From Chryseobacterium sp. G0162 (GTDB lineage: Bacteria; Bacteroidota; Bacteroidia; Flavobacteriales; Weeksellaceae), in NCBI RefSeq assembly GCF_003815715.1, contig NZ_CP033922.1:4388001-4452000 (forward strand): DNA of 64,000 nucleotides, given 5' to 3'. Both the position numbers and the translations under genes were made by a program. The notes under the pieces are model-generated. The model worked only from the letters and a program-made list of their open reading frames with translations. It was not told where the DNA came from and did not search any database. Positions 44,732 to 53,243 of the stretch are shown here, piece after piece. How positions within the stretch are numbered: the first letter of the stretch is position 1; each line of letters starts with the position of its first letter.

Positions 44732-45141
44732 CCATAATGCGTAATAATAAAATCCTCTAAATCTTTCATAGTCAACACAAGATTATTTCTTACGTCAAAA
44801 TCAGCAATCCTAAAAACCAATAGACCTAAAGATTCCAGATATTTTTGCCTAATGTCATCATAAACTTCTTTCCCTTCATGGCTTGAACCATCAATTTCTA
44901 TAATTAATCCTAAAGATTTCACATAAAAATCGACAATATAGTTTCCAATAATTCTTTGCCTGTCGAAATCAATATGATGAAAAGTTCTGGCCCTAACTTT
45001 TTTCCAGAAGATAACTTCACCTAGTATTCCGGCTTTACGTTTTTCTTTTAATAATACTTTTAAATAGGGATTATAGGGAAGGTTTTCTACAAAATTTTTA
45101 TGAATGGGAATTCCATTGATGGAGGTTAGTATTTCTTTCAT
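44707..45141 (-). CDS. DUF559 (Vsr-like) PD-(D/E)XK endonuclease
   Basis: The 144-aa protein is a full-length DUF559 domain: GEVIFWKKVRAR (Glu42), FDRQRIIGNYIVDFYVKS with Asp71, LIIEIDGSSHEG with Glu82 and Asp84 (the D-x(n)-E-x-D form of the PD-(D/E)XK core) and His88, then the R...LESLGLLVFRIADFDV end. This fold is shared with the Vsr mismatch endonuclease and some restriction enzymes, so it probably cuts DNA. The gene is entirely within inverted repeats, and the repeat encodes its last eight residues and stop codon. No methylase or second subunit is adjacent. Confidence 0.9.
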   Translation of the reverse strand: MKEILTSINGIPIHKNFVENLPYNPYLKVLLKEKRKAGILGEVIFWKKVRARTFHHIDFDRQRIIGNYIVDFYVKSLGLIIEIDGSSHEGKEVYDDIRQKYLESLGLLVFRIADFDVRNNLVLTMKDLEDFIITHYGTTPSSKI

Positions 45142-45152
45142 TTGTGTGTTTT

Positions 45153-45213
45153 AACCACCCCGTCTTCCAAAATTCTTTGAATTTTGAAATCCACCACTCC
45201 AGAGGAGGGGAAT
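45153..45213 (+). repeat. Right inverted repeat of the DUF559 element
   Basis: It begins AACCACCCCGTCTTCC, has an internal hairpin AAAATTC/GAATTTT, and ends CCACTCCAGAGGAGGGGAAT. It aligns with the reverse complement of 44674-44731 with few mismatches. It ends 193 bp before the hutU start. Confidence 0.85.
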
Positions 45214-45405
45214 GTGAGTGCATCTTTTCAAATATAGTATTTAAAAATATACTGTTGATTATCTTTTCACAGGGTTGATAATCAATTTTTTTACTTATTC
45301 ATTCTTTCCCCCTTTGCTTTTCCCCTCTTTTGTTGCCTATATTTCATAATTTGAATATCTTTAAAACTTCAAACATTGTTTAAACATAGAACTTTAAATA
45401 GCAAT

Positions 45406-47391
45406 ATGACATTCCAAGAACAGATACAGCAGGGGATTCCTAATCAGCTGCCACAACCAAAACCATACGAGACCAATATCAACCATGCTCCAAAGCGCAA
45501 AGAAATTTTAGGGGAAGAAGAGAAAAAACTGGCATTAAAGAATGCTTTACGTTATTTCGATCCCAAGTTTCATGCAGAATTAATTCCTGAATTTAAGCGG
45601 GAATTGGAGGATTACGGAAGAATTTATATGTATCGTTTCCGTCCGGATTACGAGATGAAAGCGAGATCCATTGAAGATTATCCGGGAAAATCTGAGCAGG
45701 CGAAAGCCATTATGCTGATGATTCAGAACAATCTGGATTATGCAGTCGCTCAGCATCCTCATGAATTGATTACTTACGGGGGAAATGGTGCTGTTTTCTC
45801 CAACTGGGCACAGTATCTGTTGACGATGAGGTATCTGTCTGAAATGACCAATGAGCAGACTTTGGTCATGTATTCAGGACATCCGATGGGATTGTTCCCG
45901 TCTCATAAAGATGCACCAAGAGTAGTCGTAACGAACGGGATGATGATCCCGAACTATTCAAAGCCGGATGATTGGGAGAAATTCAATGCTCTTGGCGTAA
46001 CGCAGTACGGACAAATGACTGCAGGAAGTTATATGTACATCGGCCCACAGGGAATTGTTCACGGAACAACGATTACTGCTTTAAACGCTTTCAGAAAGAT
46101 CAATAAAGAGCCAAAAGGAGGACTTTTCGTAACTTCAGGATTAGGAGGAATGAGTGGAGCTCAGCCAAAAGCAGGAAATATTGCCGGTTGTGTTACCGTA
46201 TGTGCAGAAGTAAATCCAAAAATCACCAAAATTCGTCATGATCAGAAATGGGTGAATGAAATTTATGAAGACCTTGATGCATTGGTAAAAAGAGTAAGAG
46301 AAGCACAACAAAATAAAGAAACGGTTTCTTTAGCGTACCTTGGAAACATTGTGGACGTTTGGGAAAAATTTGACAAAGAAGATTTAAGAATTGATATTGG
46401 TTCAGACCAGACATCACTTCACAATCCTTGGGCGGGTGGATATTATCCGGTAGGACAAAGTTTTGAAGAATCCAATGCAATGATGGCTGAAGACCCTGAA
46501 TTATTTAAAGAAAAAGTTCAGGAAACTTTAAGACGACACGCTGCAGCGATCAATAAACATACAGAAAAAGGAACTTACTTCTTCGATTACGGGAATGCCT
46601 TCTTATTGGAAGCTTCCAGAGCCGGAGCAGATGTAATGGCAGATAATCCAACATTAGGAAGAGAATTTAAATATCCAAGTTATGTTCAGGATATTATGGG
46701 ACCAATGTGCTTTGATTACGGTTTTGGACCATTCCGTTGGGTATGTGCAAGCGGAAAACCGGAAGATTTACAGAAAACTGATGAAATTGCATGTGCTGTA
46801 TTGGAAGAAATGATTAAAAACTCTCCTGAAGAGATCCAGCAGCAGATGAAGGATAATATTCAGTGGATCAAAGGAGCACAGGAAAATAAATTGGTAGTAG
46901 GATCACAGGCAAGAATCCTGTATGCCGATGCAGAAGGAAGAATGAAGATTGCTGAAGCCTTCAATAAAGCGATTAAAAATGGTGAAATAGGACCTGTAGT
47001 ATTAGGGAGAGATCATCACGATGTTTCTGGAACAGATTCTCCTTACAGAGAGACTTCCAATATCTACGATGGTTCCAGGTTTACGGCAGATATGGCTATT
47101 CACAACGTTATTGGTGACAGTTTCCGTGGGGCAACCTGGGTTTCTATCCATAATGGTGGTGGAGTAGGCTGGGGTGAAGTAATCAATGGAGGTTTCGGAA
47201 TGCTGCTGGATGGTAGTGATGATGCCGACAGAAGATTAAAGTCTATGCTTTTCTGGGACGTGAATAACGGAATATCAAGAAGAAGCTGGGCAAGAAATGA
47301 AGGGGCTATTTTCGCAATTAAAAGAGCGATGGAAGTTGAACCTAACCTAAAGGTAACCCTTCCGAACCTTGTAGACGAAAACTTACTGTAA
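45406..47391 (+). CDS. hutU: Urocanate hydratase
   Basis: HutU converts urocanate to imidazolonepropionate in histidine breakdown and uses NAD+ as an electrophilic cofactor. I chose the ATG at 45406 (MTFQEQIQQGIPNQLP) over the in-frame TTG at 45376. At 661 aa it is longer than the about 560-aa proteobacterial form, as in other Bacteroidota. Landmarks include YGGNGAVFSNWAQYLLTM, SGHPMGLFPSH, LFVTSGLGGMSGAQPKA, VVLGRDHHDVSGTDSPYRET and WVSIHNGGGVGWGEVINGGF. hutH, hutI and hutG are not in the window. A Crp/Fnr regulator begins 18 bp after its stop. Confidence 0.93.
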   Translation: MTFQEQIQQGIPNQLPQPKPYETNINHAPKRKEILGEEEKKLALKNALRYFDPKFHAELIPEFKRELEDYGRIYMYRFRPDYEMKARSIEDYPGKSEQAKAIMLMIQNNLDYAVAQHPHELITYGGNGAVFSNWAQYLLTMRYLSEMTNEQTLVMYSGHPMGLFPSHKDAPRVVVTNGMMIPNYSKPDDWEKFNALGVTQYGQMTAGSYMYIGPQGIVHGTTITALNAFRKINKEPKGGLFVTSGLGGMSGAQPKAGNIAGCVTVCAEVNPKITKIRHDQKWVNEIYEDLDALVKRVREAQQNKETVSLAYLGNIVDVWEKFDKEDLRIDIGSDQTSLHNPWAGGYYPVGQSFEESNAMMAEDPELFKEKVQETLRRHAAAINKHTEKGTYFFDYGNAFLLEASRAGADVMADNPTLGREFKYPSYVQDIMGPMCFDYGFGPFRWVCASGKPEDLQKTDEIACAVLEEMIKNSPEEIQQQMKDNIQWIKGAQENKLVVGSQARILYADAEGRMKIAEAFNKAIKNGEIGPVVLGRDHHDVSGTDSPYRETSNIYDGSRFTADMAIHNVIGDSFRGATWVSIHNGGGVGWGEVINGGFGMLLDGSDDADRRLKSMLFWDVNNGISRRSWARNEGAIFAIKRAMEVEPNLKVTLPNLVDENLL

Positions 47392-47409
47392 ATTATAAAT
47401 AATTCAGCA

Positions 47410-47952
47410 TTGGCTAGTATTAACAAACAACTGTTTTCACACCTCAATGTAGAGGATAGTGATCCTGTTTGGGAGAAATTTGCTGAGGTTGAGTTTTCAA
47501 AGAAAAACATATTCCCGGACCATAAAGCCTATCTTCTTGAAGATGGGCTTGTCCGTAAATACTATATTAACAGTACTTCAGACATCGATACCGAAGTTTG
47601 TGCAGAATTCTACTTTCCCGGTGATATTTTTACCGTTGGAGATAAAGGTTCTGAAGGTATTTATGAGTCCATCAGCAGTGGTCTTGCCTGGGAAATTACT
47701 TTAGATGAGGTAAAAGAAATGTTCGCTGTAAACCCTGAGTGTCGTTTTGTGCAAAATTATTATCTGACCAGGAAACTGAATGCCGCTATGAAACGCGAAA
47801 TGCTTCTGCTTAAAAATACTCCTCAGGATCTTTACGAATATCTATTAGCCAACAAGCCTCATTATATTCAGAATATTCCTTTAAAATATCTGGCGTCATA
47901 TATCGGGATCACTCCAATTTCTCTGAGCCGAATCAGAAAGAGAATTAATTAA
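47410..47952 (+). CDS. Crp/Fnr-family transcriptional regulator
   Basis: The 180-aa protein has a cyclic-nucleotide-binding-like N-terminal domain (about 15-115: KNIFPDHKAYLLEDGLVRKY, AEFYFPGDIF) and a short C-terminal helix-turn-helix (about 150-180: LKYLASYIGITPISLSRIRKR), the usual Bacteroidota layout. The start is a TTG at 47410, since no ATG exists before the middle of the domain; this is uncertain. It lies 18 bp after hutU, so it is likely co-transcribed and may sense a related signal, though this is not shown. Confidence 0.82.
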   Translation: MASINKQLFSHLNVEDSDPVWEKFAEVEFSKKNIFPDHKAYLLEDGLVRKYYINSTSDIDTEVCAEFYFPGDIFTVGDKGSEGIYESISSGLAWEITLDEVKEMFAVNPECRFVQNYYLTRKLNAAMKREMLLLKNTPQDLYEYLLANKPHYIQNIPLKYLASYIGITPISLSRIRKRIN

Positions 47953-48006
47953 CTTTTGTTTATTGTTTGACCTTCTATAAGTCTTTTCCTTTGTTGAAAA
48001 AAGAAT

Positions 48007-48768
48007 ATGGAAATACAAAAATTAAACTGGGCAGGAATAAAACTGATTTCTCAGGGGAAAACAGTTTTGATGGATGCAGTAGAGGACTTTTCTTATTACA
48101 AACCTGTATTAGGAGAGGCTGTAGACGAAGTGATCTCTTTTACAGATGAGATAGAAGCAGATTATATCTTATTTACCCATATGCATCTGGATCATTTTGA
48201 TAAAAGTGTTGTGGAAAAATGCCTGAAAAAGAATGGGAAACTAATTGTATACTCAGGGTTAGAATCAGTTGTCAGAAAGATTATGGGTGATATTGAAATG
48301 GTTGTATTGAACCTTAATGAAGTTTTTACAGAAAACAGTATTACCTTTAAACCTGTATTTGCAATGGACGGAGTAGGAGAAATTCAGTCTTCATGGATCG
48401 TGGAAGATGCAACCACTAAAATTTTTCATGGTGGAGATACCATTTGGCATAACCAGTTCTGGAAATTGGGAAAAGAGAATGAAAATATAGAGTATGCATT
48501 TTTGCCTGCTAATGGTGTTGTTGTGAACTTTGAAATAATAGGATTGGAATACAGCCCGGTTCCGGCTTCACTTAATTTGAAGGAAGCTTTTTCTGCGGCT
48601 CATCTTTTACATGCTAAAAAACTGGTTCCGATACATTATGGATTGTTTTCGCATGAGAAATGTTATATTCCACAGCTGTTTGATGAGAATGATCTGAAAA
48701 GAATTTCTGATGAGGTAGGACAGGAGTATAGGGTTTTGAAGGATGGAGAAGTGTTGATGGATTCATAG
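48007..48768 (+). CDS. MBL-fold metallo-hydrolase
   Basis: The 253-aa chain has the metallo-beta-lactamase fold. The metal-binding motif is THMHLDHFDK (His58, His60, Asp62, His63), with FHGGDTIWH giving the third group, and HYGLFSHEK the last histidine. It has no signal peptide. It resembles UlaG-like or predicted Zn-dependent phosphohydrolases; the substrate is not evident. It follows the Crp/Fnr gene by 54 bp and the next gene begins 42 bp after it, so these three may share a transcript. Confidence 0.82.
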   Translation: MEIQKLNWAGIKLISQGKTVLMDAVEDFSYYKPVLGEAVDEVISFTDEIEADYILFTHMHLDHFDKSVVEKCLKKNGKLIVYSGLESVVRKIMGDIEMVVLNLNEVFTENSITFKPVFAMDGVGEIQSSWIVEDATTKIFHGGDTIWHNQFWKLGKENENIEYAFLPANGVVVNFEIIGLEYSPVPASLNLKEAFSAAHLLHAKKLVPIHYGLFSHEKCYIPQLFDENDLKRISDEVGQEYRVLKDGEVLMDS

Positions 48769-48810
48769 ACAAACATTTGTTTTTTAACAAATAGATTCAT
48801 AAATTAAAAA

Positions 48811-49584
48811 ATGAAAAAAATTGGAATTATAGGTTGTGGCTGGTTAGGCGCTCATATAGCAGAGAAGTTATCAGGTCAATATGAGATTTTTGCAACCACC
48901 ACCTCAGCGTCTAAAATAAAAGATTTATCCGCTAAAGGATACCACATCACTCAGGTCAGCTTTCCAGATGAAGATATATCGAAAACAATGCAAGAGTGGG
49001 AAATAGCGCCACAGTTGAATGCGGTGATTATCACGGTTCCGTTTTCGGGAGTGAGAGGAGCTGAAATTCCTTTGTATGATAGAGCTAAGAATTTACTTGC
49101 ATTTCTTGGAGATTATAAAGGTCAGGTCTATTTGATGAGCTCTACAGGAGTATATCCTGATACTGAAAAAGAGTTTACGGAAGATGACCGTCTTGCAGAT
49201 GATGTGCCAAGCGAGGGTATTATAAAAAGCAGATTTCCTGAAGTTAATATTTTGAGATTAGCAGGGTTAATGGGGGACCAGAGGCTTCTAAAGAATTATA
49301 ATATATCCAATCTGGATCTGCTGGTTAACCATATTCATTATGCCGACATTTGTTCAGTCGTTGAAAAAATGCTGGAGAATAAGTCTCAGTCCAAAGTCTA
49401 TAACGTGGTGGCGCCTGTGCATCCTAATAAAGAAGAGATCATCAATGCACAGAAAGATCTGTCGTATTCAGGTGAACGTACCACCCAAGGCAGAACAATA
49501 TCGCCCTCAAAATTAATTTCAGAACTGGATTATGAATTTCAATATCCTGATCCACGATATTTTCATCTTACGAATGGTTCTTAA
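48811..49584 (+). CDS. NAD(P)-binding epimerase-like protein (YeeZ type)
   Basis: The 257-aa protein has a Rossmann start KIGIIGCGWLGAHIAEKL with a GxGxxG-like GCGWLG motif, ATTTSASKI behind it, an extended-SDR-like VYLMSSTGVYPDTEKEFTEDD (cut at VYLMSSTGVYPD), and ILRLAGLMG. It is similar to E. coli YeeZ and other epimerase-related proteins of unknown substrate. The catalytic Tyr-Lys pair of classic SDRs is not clear, so activity is uncertain. It has a strong terminator downstream. Confidence 0.72.
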   Translation: MKKIGIIGCGWLGAHIAEKLSGQYEIFATTTSASKIKDLSAKGYHITQVSFPDEDISKTMQEWEIAPQLNAVIITVPFSGVRGAEIPLYDRAKNLLAFLGDYKGQVYLMSSTGVYPDTEKEFTEDDRLADDVPSEGIIKSRFPEVNILRLAGLMGDQRLLKNYNISNLDLLVNHIHYADICSVVEKMLENKSQSKVYNVVAPVHPNKEEIINAQKDLSYSGERTTQGRTISPSKLISELDYEFQYPDPRYFHLTNGS

Positions 49585-49605
49585 TGATGATATCTTAAAA
49601 AATAG

Positions 49606-49632
49606 AAACCTGCTGTTAAGCAGGTTTTTTTT
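49606..49632 (+). terminator. Terminator after the epimerase-like gene
   Basis: AAACCTGCT and AGCAGGTTT are perfect 9-bp arms around GTTA, followed by a T run. Confidence 0.9.
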
Positions 49633-49659
49633 AATTTCTAGGTTTCTGTAACTATATTT

Positions 49660-49959
49660 TTAATCCTGATAGTCAATGATTTTATATGCAATTTGTTCTT
49701 TCTCTATATAGTTTTTAAGTTCATCAAGATCTTTCCACACATAAGAAGAACCATACTGACAAATATAGACACCATCATCTTCAAAAATAATACTGATATT
49801 AGGCATTTTTCCTGTATTTTCTGCATGCCTGAAATCCCGGAACACCTGATAGGCATATTCATATTTTTTCTCGAAAAGATCAGAGCTTTCTAACAAATCC
49901 TGAATTTCAGTGGTTTGTTGGTCCGTGAGTTTTGTTTTTAATTTGTATTCGAATCCCAT
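49660..49959 (-). CDS. Small soluble protein of unknown function
   Basis: The 99-aa protein has no signal peptide or membrane helix. It appears to be an alpha/beta domain: FEYKLKTKLTDQQTTEIQDL, a central YEYAYQVFRDFR, and strands NISIIFEDDGVYICQYGSS and YKIIDYQD. I recognise no family. It is the first gene of the AT-rich minus-strand block at 49.6-52.9 kb, but a 130-bp gap separates it from the DUF4365 pair, and it may be unrelated. It converges with the epimerase-like gene. Confidence 0.65.
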   Translation of the reverse strand: MGFEYKLKTKLTDQQTTEIQDLLESSDLFEKKYEYAYQVFRDFRHAENTGKMPNISIIFEDDGVYICQYGSSYVWKDLDELKNYIEKEQIAYKIIDYQD

Positions 49960-50089
49960 TTTAGTTGTTACTAATATTTCAAGGGTTAGAATTTTATTGG
50001 AAAAATAGGATAGTTTTAGCTATCGTTTGTGTTCAAACTTCTATTTTATGTTGTGTTTAGAGGCTTGTATTGATAGAGTAAAGCTTTTA

Positions 50090-51184
50090 TTAATGATTCA
50101 AAACTTTAAAGTTTTCTATGTCTTTTAAATAAATCATTGTTTTACCTTGTTTAGCCTTACCTTTTATTAATACTGGAAATTCATTTTTATGAGCTTCAAT
50201 AGCTTCGATATATTCATCACTTTTTAAAATTACCTTTATTTTTTCTTTTGAATTTGAAATTGTTGTTTCTAAAACAACCTCGTTCGCATTGGAATTTTTA
50301 GGAGAATTAGACATTAATTTTTTTACATAACCAACGACTTCAATTGATTGAGTTTCTAATAAAATATTTTTTAAATTACGTAAAAACTTATTAAAATATA
50401 TTATTCTGCCTTGGACTTTTTCTGTATGTATAGTTCTGTCTAATTTAGTGTTTGTTAGTTCGAATTCAATGTTGTTAATATTTGTTTTGGCATATAAATC
50501 TTTGATTGAATTTAATAATTCAAAATTTATAAAATCTTTATAGTCTGAAATAAAATTTTCAGTTACATGATTGATTTCATATGGATTTAAAATTTGATTT
50601 TGAACAAAATCAATTACATCGAAGAGTTTATTGTTAACATTAAATGAATTTATCTCAGAAATTGATGTATACAATTCCCCATTAGGAACCTCAATTTTAG
50701 TAATAAAACTTCCTTTTTCAGTTTGAAGGGTTCTACAGTTTTGTAAGTACAAATCAGACTCTAATTTTGAATCTGCAAATATTGGTTTATTTGTAGAAAC
50801 GAAAGAAACTGATTGTGATAACATTTTTTTAAAAATATCTAAACTATCTATATAATTAACAAATGAAATGCTTCCATCTGCATTATTGTTATCAAAAACT
50901 CTGTATTTAATAATAGATTTATTTTCACTAAAAATTATTCTAAGATCATCATCATTTTTTGAAAAAGGTAAGAATATTAAAAGATCTTCGATTAATCTCG
51001 AAATATAGTTATCATAACTTTTTTGTGTAGTTTGATCAAATTTTGGTATTTCTAACCTAAAATCAGAAGGTAAGTTTAAATTATCATCAGGCTTGAAGTA
51101 TATAAATAAATTACCTTGCCTTTCAATATGCCATCCTCTTGAAAGTAAAAAATCAATAATATATCTTTCTTTAAATGTTGACAT
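50090..51184 (-). CDS. 364-aa partner of a DUF4365 protein, function unknown
   Basis: The chain starts FLLSRGWHIERQGNLFIYFK, with a later DNYISRLIEDLLIFLPFSKND block; similar GW....W..P / DY..RI....LA..E openings occur, as far as I recall, in proteins next to DUF4365 genes. There is a long helical middle and a C-terminal beta part (EVVLETTISNSKEKIKVILK, LIKGKAKQGKTMIYL). It has no signal peptide, membrane helix or ATPase motif. Its ATG overlaps the stop of the DUF4365 gene by one base, so the two are translationally coupled. Base composition is clearly more AT-rich than that of core genes. A role in defence is inferred from this pairing only. Confidence 0.6.
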   Translation of the reverse strand: MSTFKERYIIDFLLSRGWHIERQGNLFIYFKPDDNLNLPSDFRLEIPKFDQTTQKSYDNYISRLIEDLLIFLPFSKNDDDLRIIFSENKSIIKYRVFDNNNADGSISFVNYIDSLDIFKKMLSQSVSFVSTNKPIFADSKLESDLYLQNCRTLQTEKGSFITKIEVPNGELYTSISEINSFNVNNKLFDVIDFVQNQILNPYEINHVTENFISDYKDFINFELLNSIKDLYAKTNINNIEFELTNTKLDRTIHTEKVQGRIIYFNKFLRNLKNILLETQSIEVVGYVKKLMSNSPKNSNANEVVLETTISNSKEKIKVILKSDEYIEAIEAHKNEFPVLIKGKAKQGKTMIYLKDIENFKVLNH

Positions 51185-51708
51185 TAATCTAGGCTATTAA
51201 AAATATTAGTATAAAAATCAGTATCTATCTTATTAGCTTTTGGAATTTCAATAGCAATTGTATTTTGATTTGTAGAATGATCTGCACTCGGATCAACTTG
51301 ATAATAGTATGCACATTTTTTTATTATGAGTTGTTCAGTATCTATTGTTAACCAATCATCAGGATCATCAGGCATAATAAAAACAGCAAGAATTAACGGT
51401 ATAACTGCTCCATTTTCATTAGCTCTGATAATTAAATCATTATAGTTTTTTACTTCTAGATCATATTTTATACTTGTCTTTGATGGATCATCATAGTTTC
51501 TTACATATTTTTGAAATACTGCCTTTATTTGAATATCAATAGCCTTCCCTCCTGTTAAATATCTTCTTCTGATAGGACACAAATTAGCTTTTCTAATAGT
51601 TAAGTCTGTACCATAATCACGAGAAGTGGCATTAAAATAGCCTTGTCTGTTAGCTATTGTTTCTAGAAAACTTTTGGAGAGTTCTTCCATTATTATTGTA
51701 TCAGTCAT
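51184..51708 (-). CDS. DUF4365-family, restriction-endonuclease-like protein
   Basis: The 174-aa protein matches DUF4365: an N-terminal helix SFLETIANRQGYFNATSRDY, then RDYGTDLTI with Asp31/Asp35, a DIQIKAV strand with Gln60-x-Lys62 (the E/QxK half of a PD-(D/E)XK site), a YDLEVKNYNDL block and IPLILAVFIMPDDPDDW. These domains are predicted nucleases found in defence contexts. It is followed by a coupled 364-aa protein (1-bp overlap) and preceded by its own TAnnTTTG box (51732-51739, minus strand). I would call it the likely effector of the pair. Confidence 0.8.
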   Translation of the reverse strand: MTDTIIMEELSKSFLETIANRQGYFNATSRDYGTDLTIRKANLCPIRRRYLTGGKAIDIQIKAVFQKYVRNYDDPSKTSIKYDLEVKNYNDLIIRANENGAVIPLILAVFIMPDDPDDWLTIDTEQLIIKKCAYYYQVDPSADHSTNQNTIAIEIPKANKIDTDFYTNIFNSLD

Positions 51709-51731
51709 TTCTATTCTTGTATGCTAATTTT

Positions 51732-51739
51732 CAAATATA
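51732..51739 (-). promoter_or_regulatory. Putative -7 box of the DUF4365 operon
   Basis: On the minus strand this reads TATATTTG, 24 bp before the DUF4365 ATG. Confidence 0.45.
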
Positions 51740-51811
51740 CAAACATTTATTTTTTTATATTTAAGCTATTCTTAGTAATATAATTTTGCATTATAGGTGA
51801 GTTATGGTTTT

Positions 51812-52819
51812 CTAGGCAATATTTTTCTTAACGAAGTCTTTGAATTTTTCTTTAAAATTATCAGCAAAAAGATTTACATCAAAAGTTTTCCGTTCATTTC
51901 CATTTTGTGCGGAGAAAAGCATTGTTTTAAAAAACTCGGAATCTAGTCCTTGGAATTTACTTTGGTATAGTCTTTCTGAACACACCCAGGTTTCACAATT
52001 AAAGGTAATTAAGCTTGAAAGCCTTCTTTTTAATCTTTTTTCATTTTCTTTAAAAAAAAGATTGACAAACGATTTTACTTTAGAAGTGTCATCCTTATGA
52101 TAACCCATTAGAAGAATCGATTTATTATCATATGGAAATAATGAAATAAAAATTTGGGATGTTCTTGGCATATCTACTCCATGTTTTCTTATATGATTTT
52201 CGATTTCTTGACTTGTATCATAGGTATATATAGAATTTAAACAGAGCTCAAACCACTCAAATTCTCTAAATGAAAATTCAAATGATTCTGTATTATTGTT
52301 TAGGTCATTCCACATTGCATCAATAAAAAAAGTTAAATCTTGTAAGCCGATTTCATTTTGTTCAATAAATATTTTTACTCTTCTACTTGAAATAGTATCA
52401 GGATGAGCTAATATACATTTTTGGTGTTTAATTACAATTTCTTTAATTCGATATTCATTACAAGCAGTTCTTAATGCAAAGAGTAGACTTGATTCATAAT
52501 CACTAAAATCAATTTTATTCTTAGATTCAATTTTTTGAAAAACTGATGTATCATGATTATTACAAAAGCCCAAAAAAGTATAAACCTTATTTATGCCTTT
52601 TTTTTGAAATCCTATATATTCTTGTTTAAAATGATTTACTGCTGATTGCCACAAATGTCTATCCTCTGCTATAGAAGATAGAATACCATTTTTTTGCATT
52701 ATATGAGAATTGATGGCATTTTCTTCACAGCCGGGATACATGCAGGTATTAGTTTGTTCCGTTGCTTGTTTTATACAATCTGTAAAGATTTTTGCTAATT
52801 CTGGTTGGGTAGTTTTCAT
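51812..52819 (-). CDS. Zinc-finger (HNH-like) protein of unknown function
   Basis: The 335-aa protein has an N-terminal treble-clef-like site: Cys26 and Cys31 in CMYPGCEENAI, His39 in SHIMQKNG, then Cys86 and His89-Asp90 in FLGFCNNHD. This C-x4-C / SH / C-x2-HD pattern is seen in several HNH-like families, some of them nucleases. The following helical part (YESSLLFALRTACNEYRI) and a long C-terminal domain are not recognised. It has no membrane helix. It is separated from the DUF4365 gene by 103 bp and has its own TAnnTTTG box (52840-52847, minus strand), so it may be expressed independently. Cutting activity is a possibility only. Confidence 0.65.
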   Translation of the reverse strand: MKTTQPELAKIFTDCIKQATEQTNTCMYPGCEENAINSHIMQKNGILSSIAEDRHLWQSAVNHFKQEYIGFQKKGINKVYTFLGFCNNHDTSVFQKIESKNKIDFSDYESSLLFALRTACNEYRIKEIVIKHQKCILAHPDTISSRRVKIFIEQNEIGLQDLTFFIDAMWNDLNNNTESFEFSFREFEWFELCLNSIYTYDTSQEIENHIRKHGVDMPRTSQIFISLFPYDNKSILLMGYHKDDTSKVKSFVNLFFKENEKRLKRRLSSLITFNCETWVCSERLYQSKFQGLDSEFFKTMLFSAQNGNERKTFDVNLFADNFKEKFKDFVKKNIA

Positions 52820-52839
52820 AGTTTTTTAGATGTAACATT

Positions 52840-52847
52840 CAAATATA
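52840..52847 (-). promoter_or_regulatory. Putative -7 box of the zinc-finger protein gene
   Basis: On the minus strand this reads TATATTTG, 21 bp before the ATG at 52819. Confidence 0.45.
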
Positions 52848-53114
52848 TAAAACTAGTATTTATAATAGTCTCCGTATTTCTACGGAAATTCCCTCAAATA
52901 TAAACTACATAATTATCAAAACCTTATGGTTTCCCGTAATCTAAAAACTTTTAACCTAAAAAATCAACTTATTTTTCAACCCCCAATCTCTCCAAGACTC
53001 TAAAACAATAACAAAACTCCCAAGTCCTCCATTTTATTTAAAACAAGCTTATTTGTAATCTTCGCAGTTCTCCGAAAGTTTCCTGCAACTTACGGGTAAT
53101 CTTTGCAATAATTT

Positions 53115-53158
53115 AGCAGTATACAATTTTATCGCAGATAAAATCCTTGTGCTTTAAA
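53115..53158 (+). repeat. Interspersed repeat, copy 2 (GCAGATAAAATCC family)
   Basis: AGCAGTATACAATTTT, ATCGCAGATAAAATCC and GTGCTTTAAA match 32603-32646 with a few substitutions. Confidence 0.7.
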
Positions 53159-53243
53159 AACGGTGTTGAAAGGTAAAAAATAGTAACTTCGTGTTTCCAA
53201 CCTTTTTCATAAATAAAGCATCTTTATAAGTAAAAGAAATACT

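Larger units (their letters stand above)
44674..45213 (-). mobile_element. Candidate DUF559 element: endonuclease gene inside inverted repeats
   Basis: A single nuclease gene fills the space between two inverted repeats of about 60 bp with ACCACCCC inner ends. A solo repeat of the same family is 18 kb away (26210-26262). The layout resembles REP sequences with an associated RAYT gene, but with a PD-(D/E)XK protein. No transposase and no obvious target-site duplication are seen, so mobility is only inferred. Confidence 0.5.
52820..53243. other. Intergenic region after the defence-like block
   Basis: Holds the -7 box of the 51812 gene, about 250 bp of AT-rich DNA with no convincing frame, and the repeat copy at 53115-53158. 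No attachment-like repeat was found. Confidence 0.5.
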
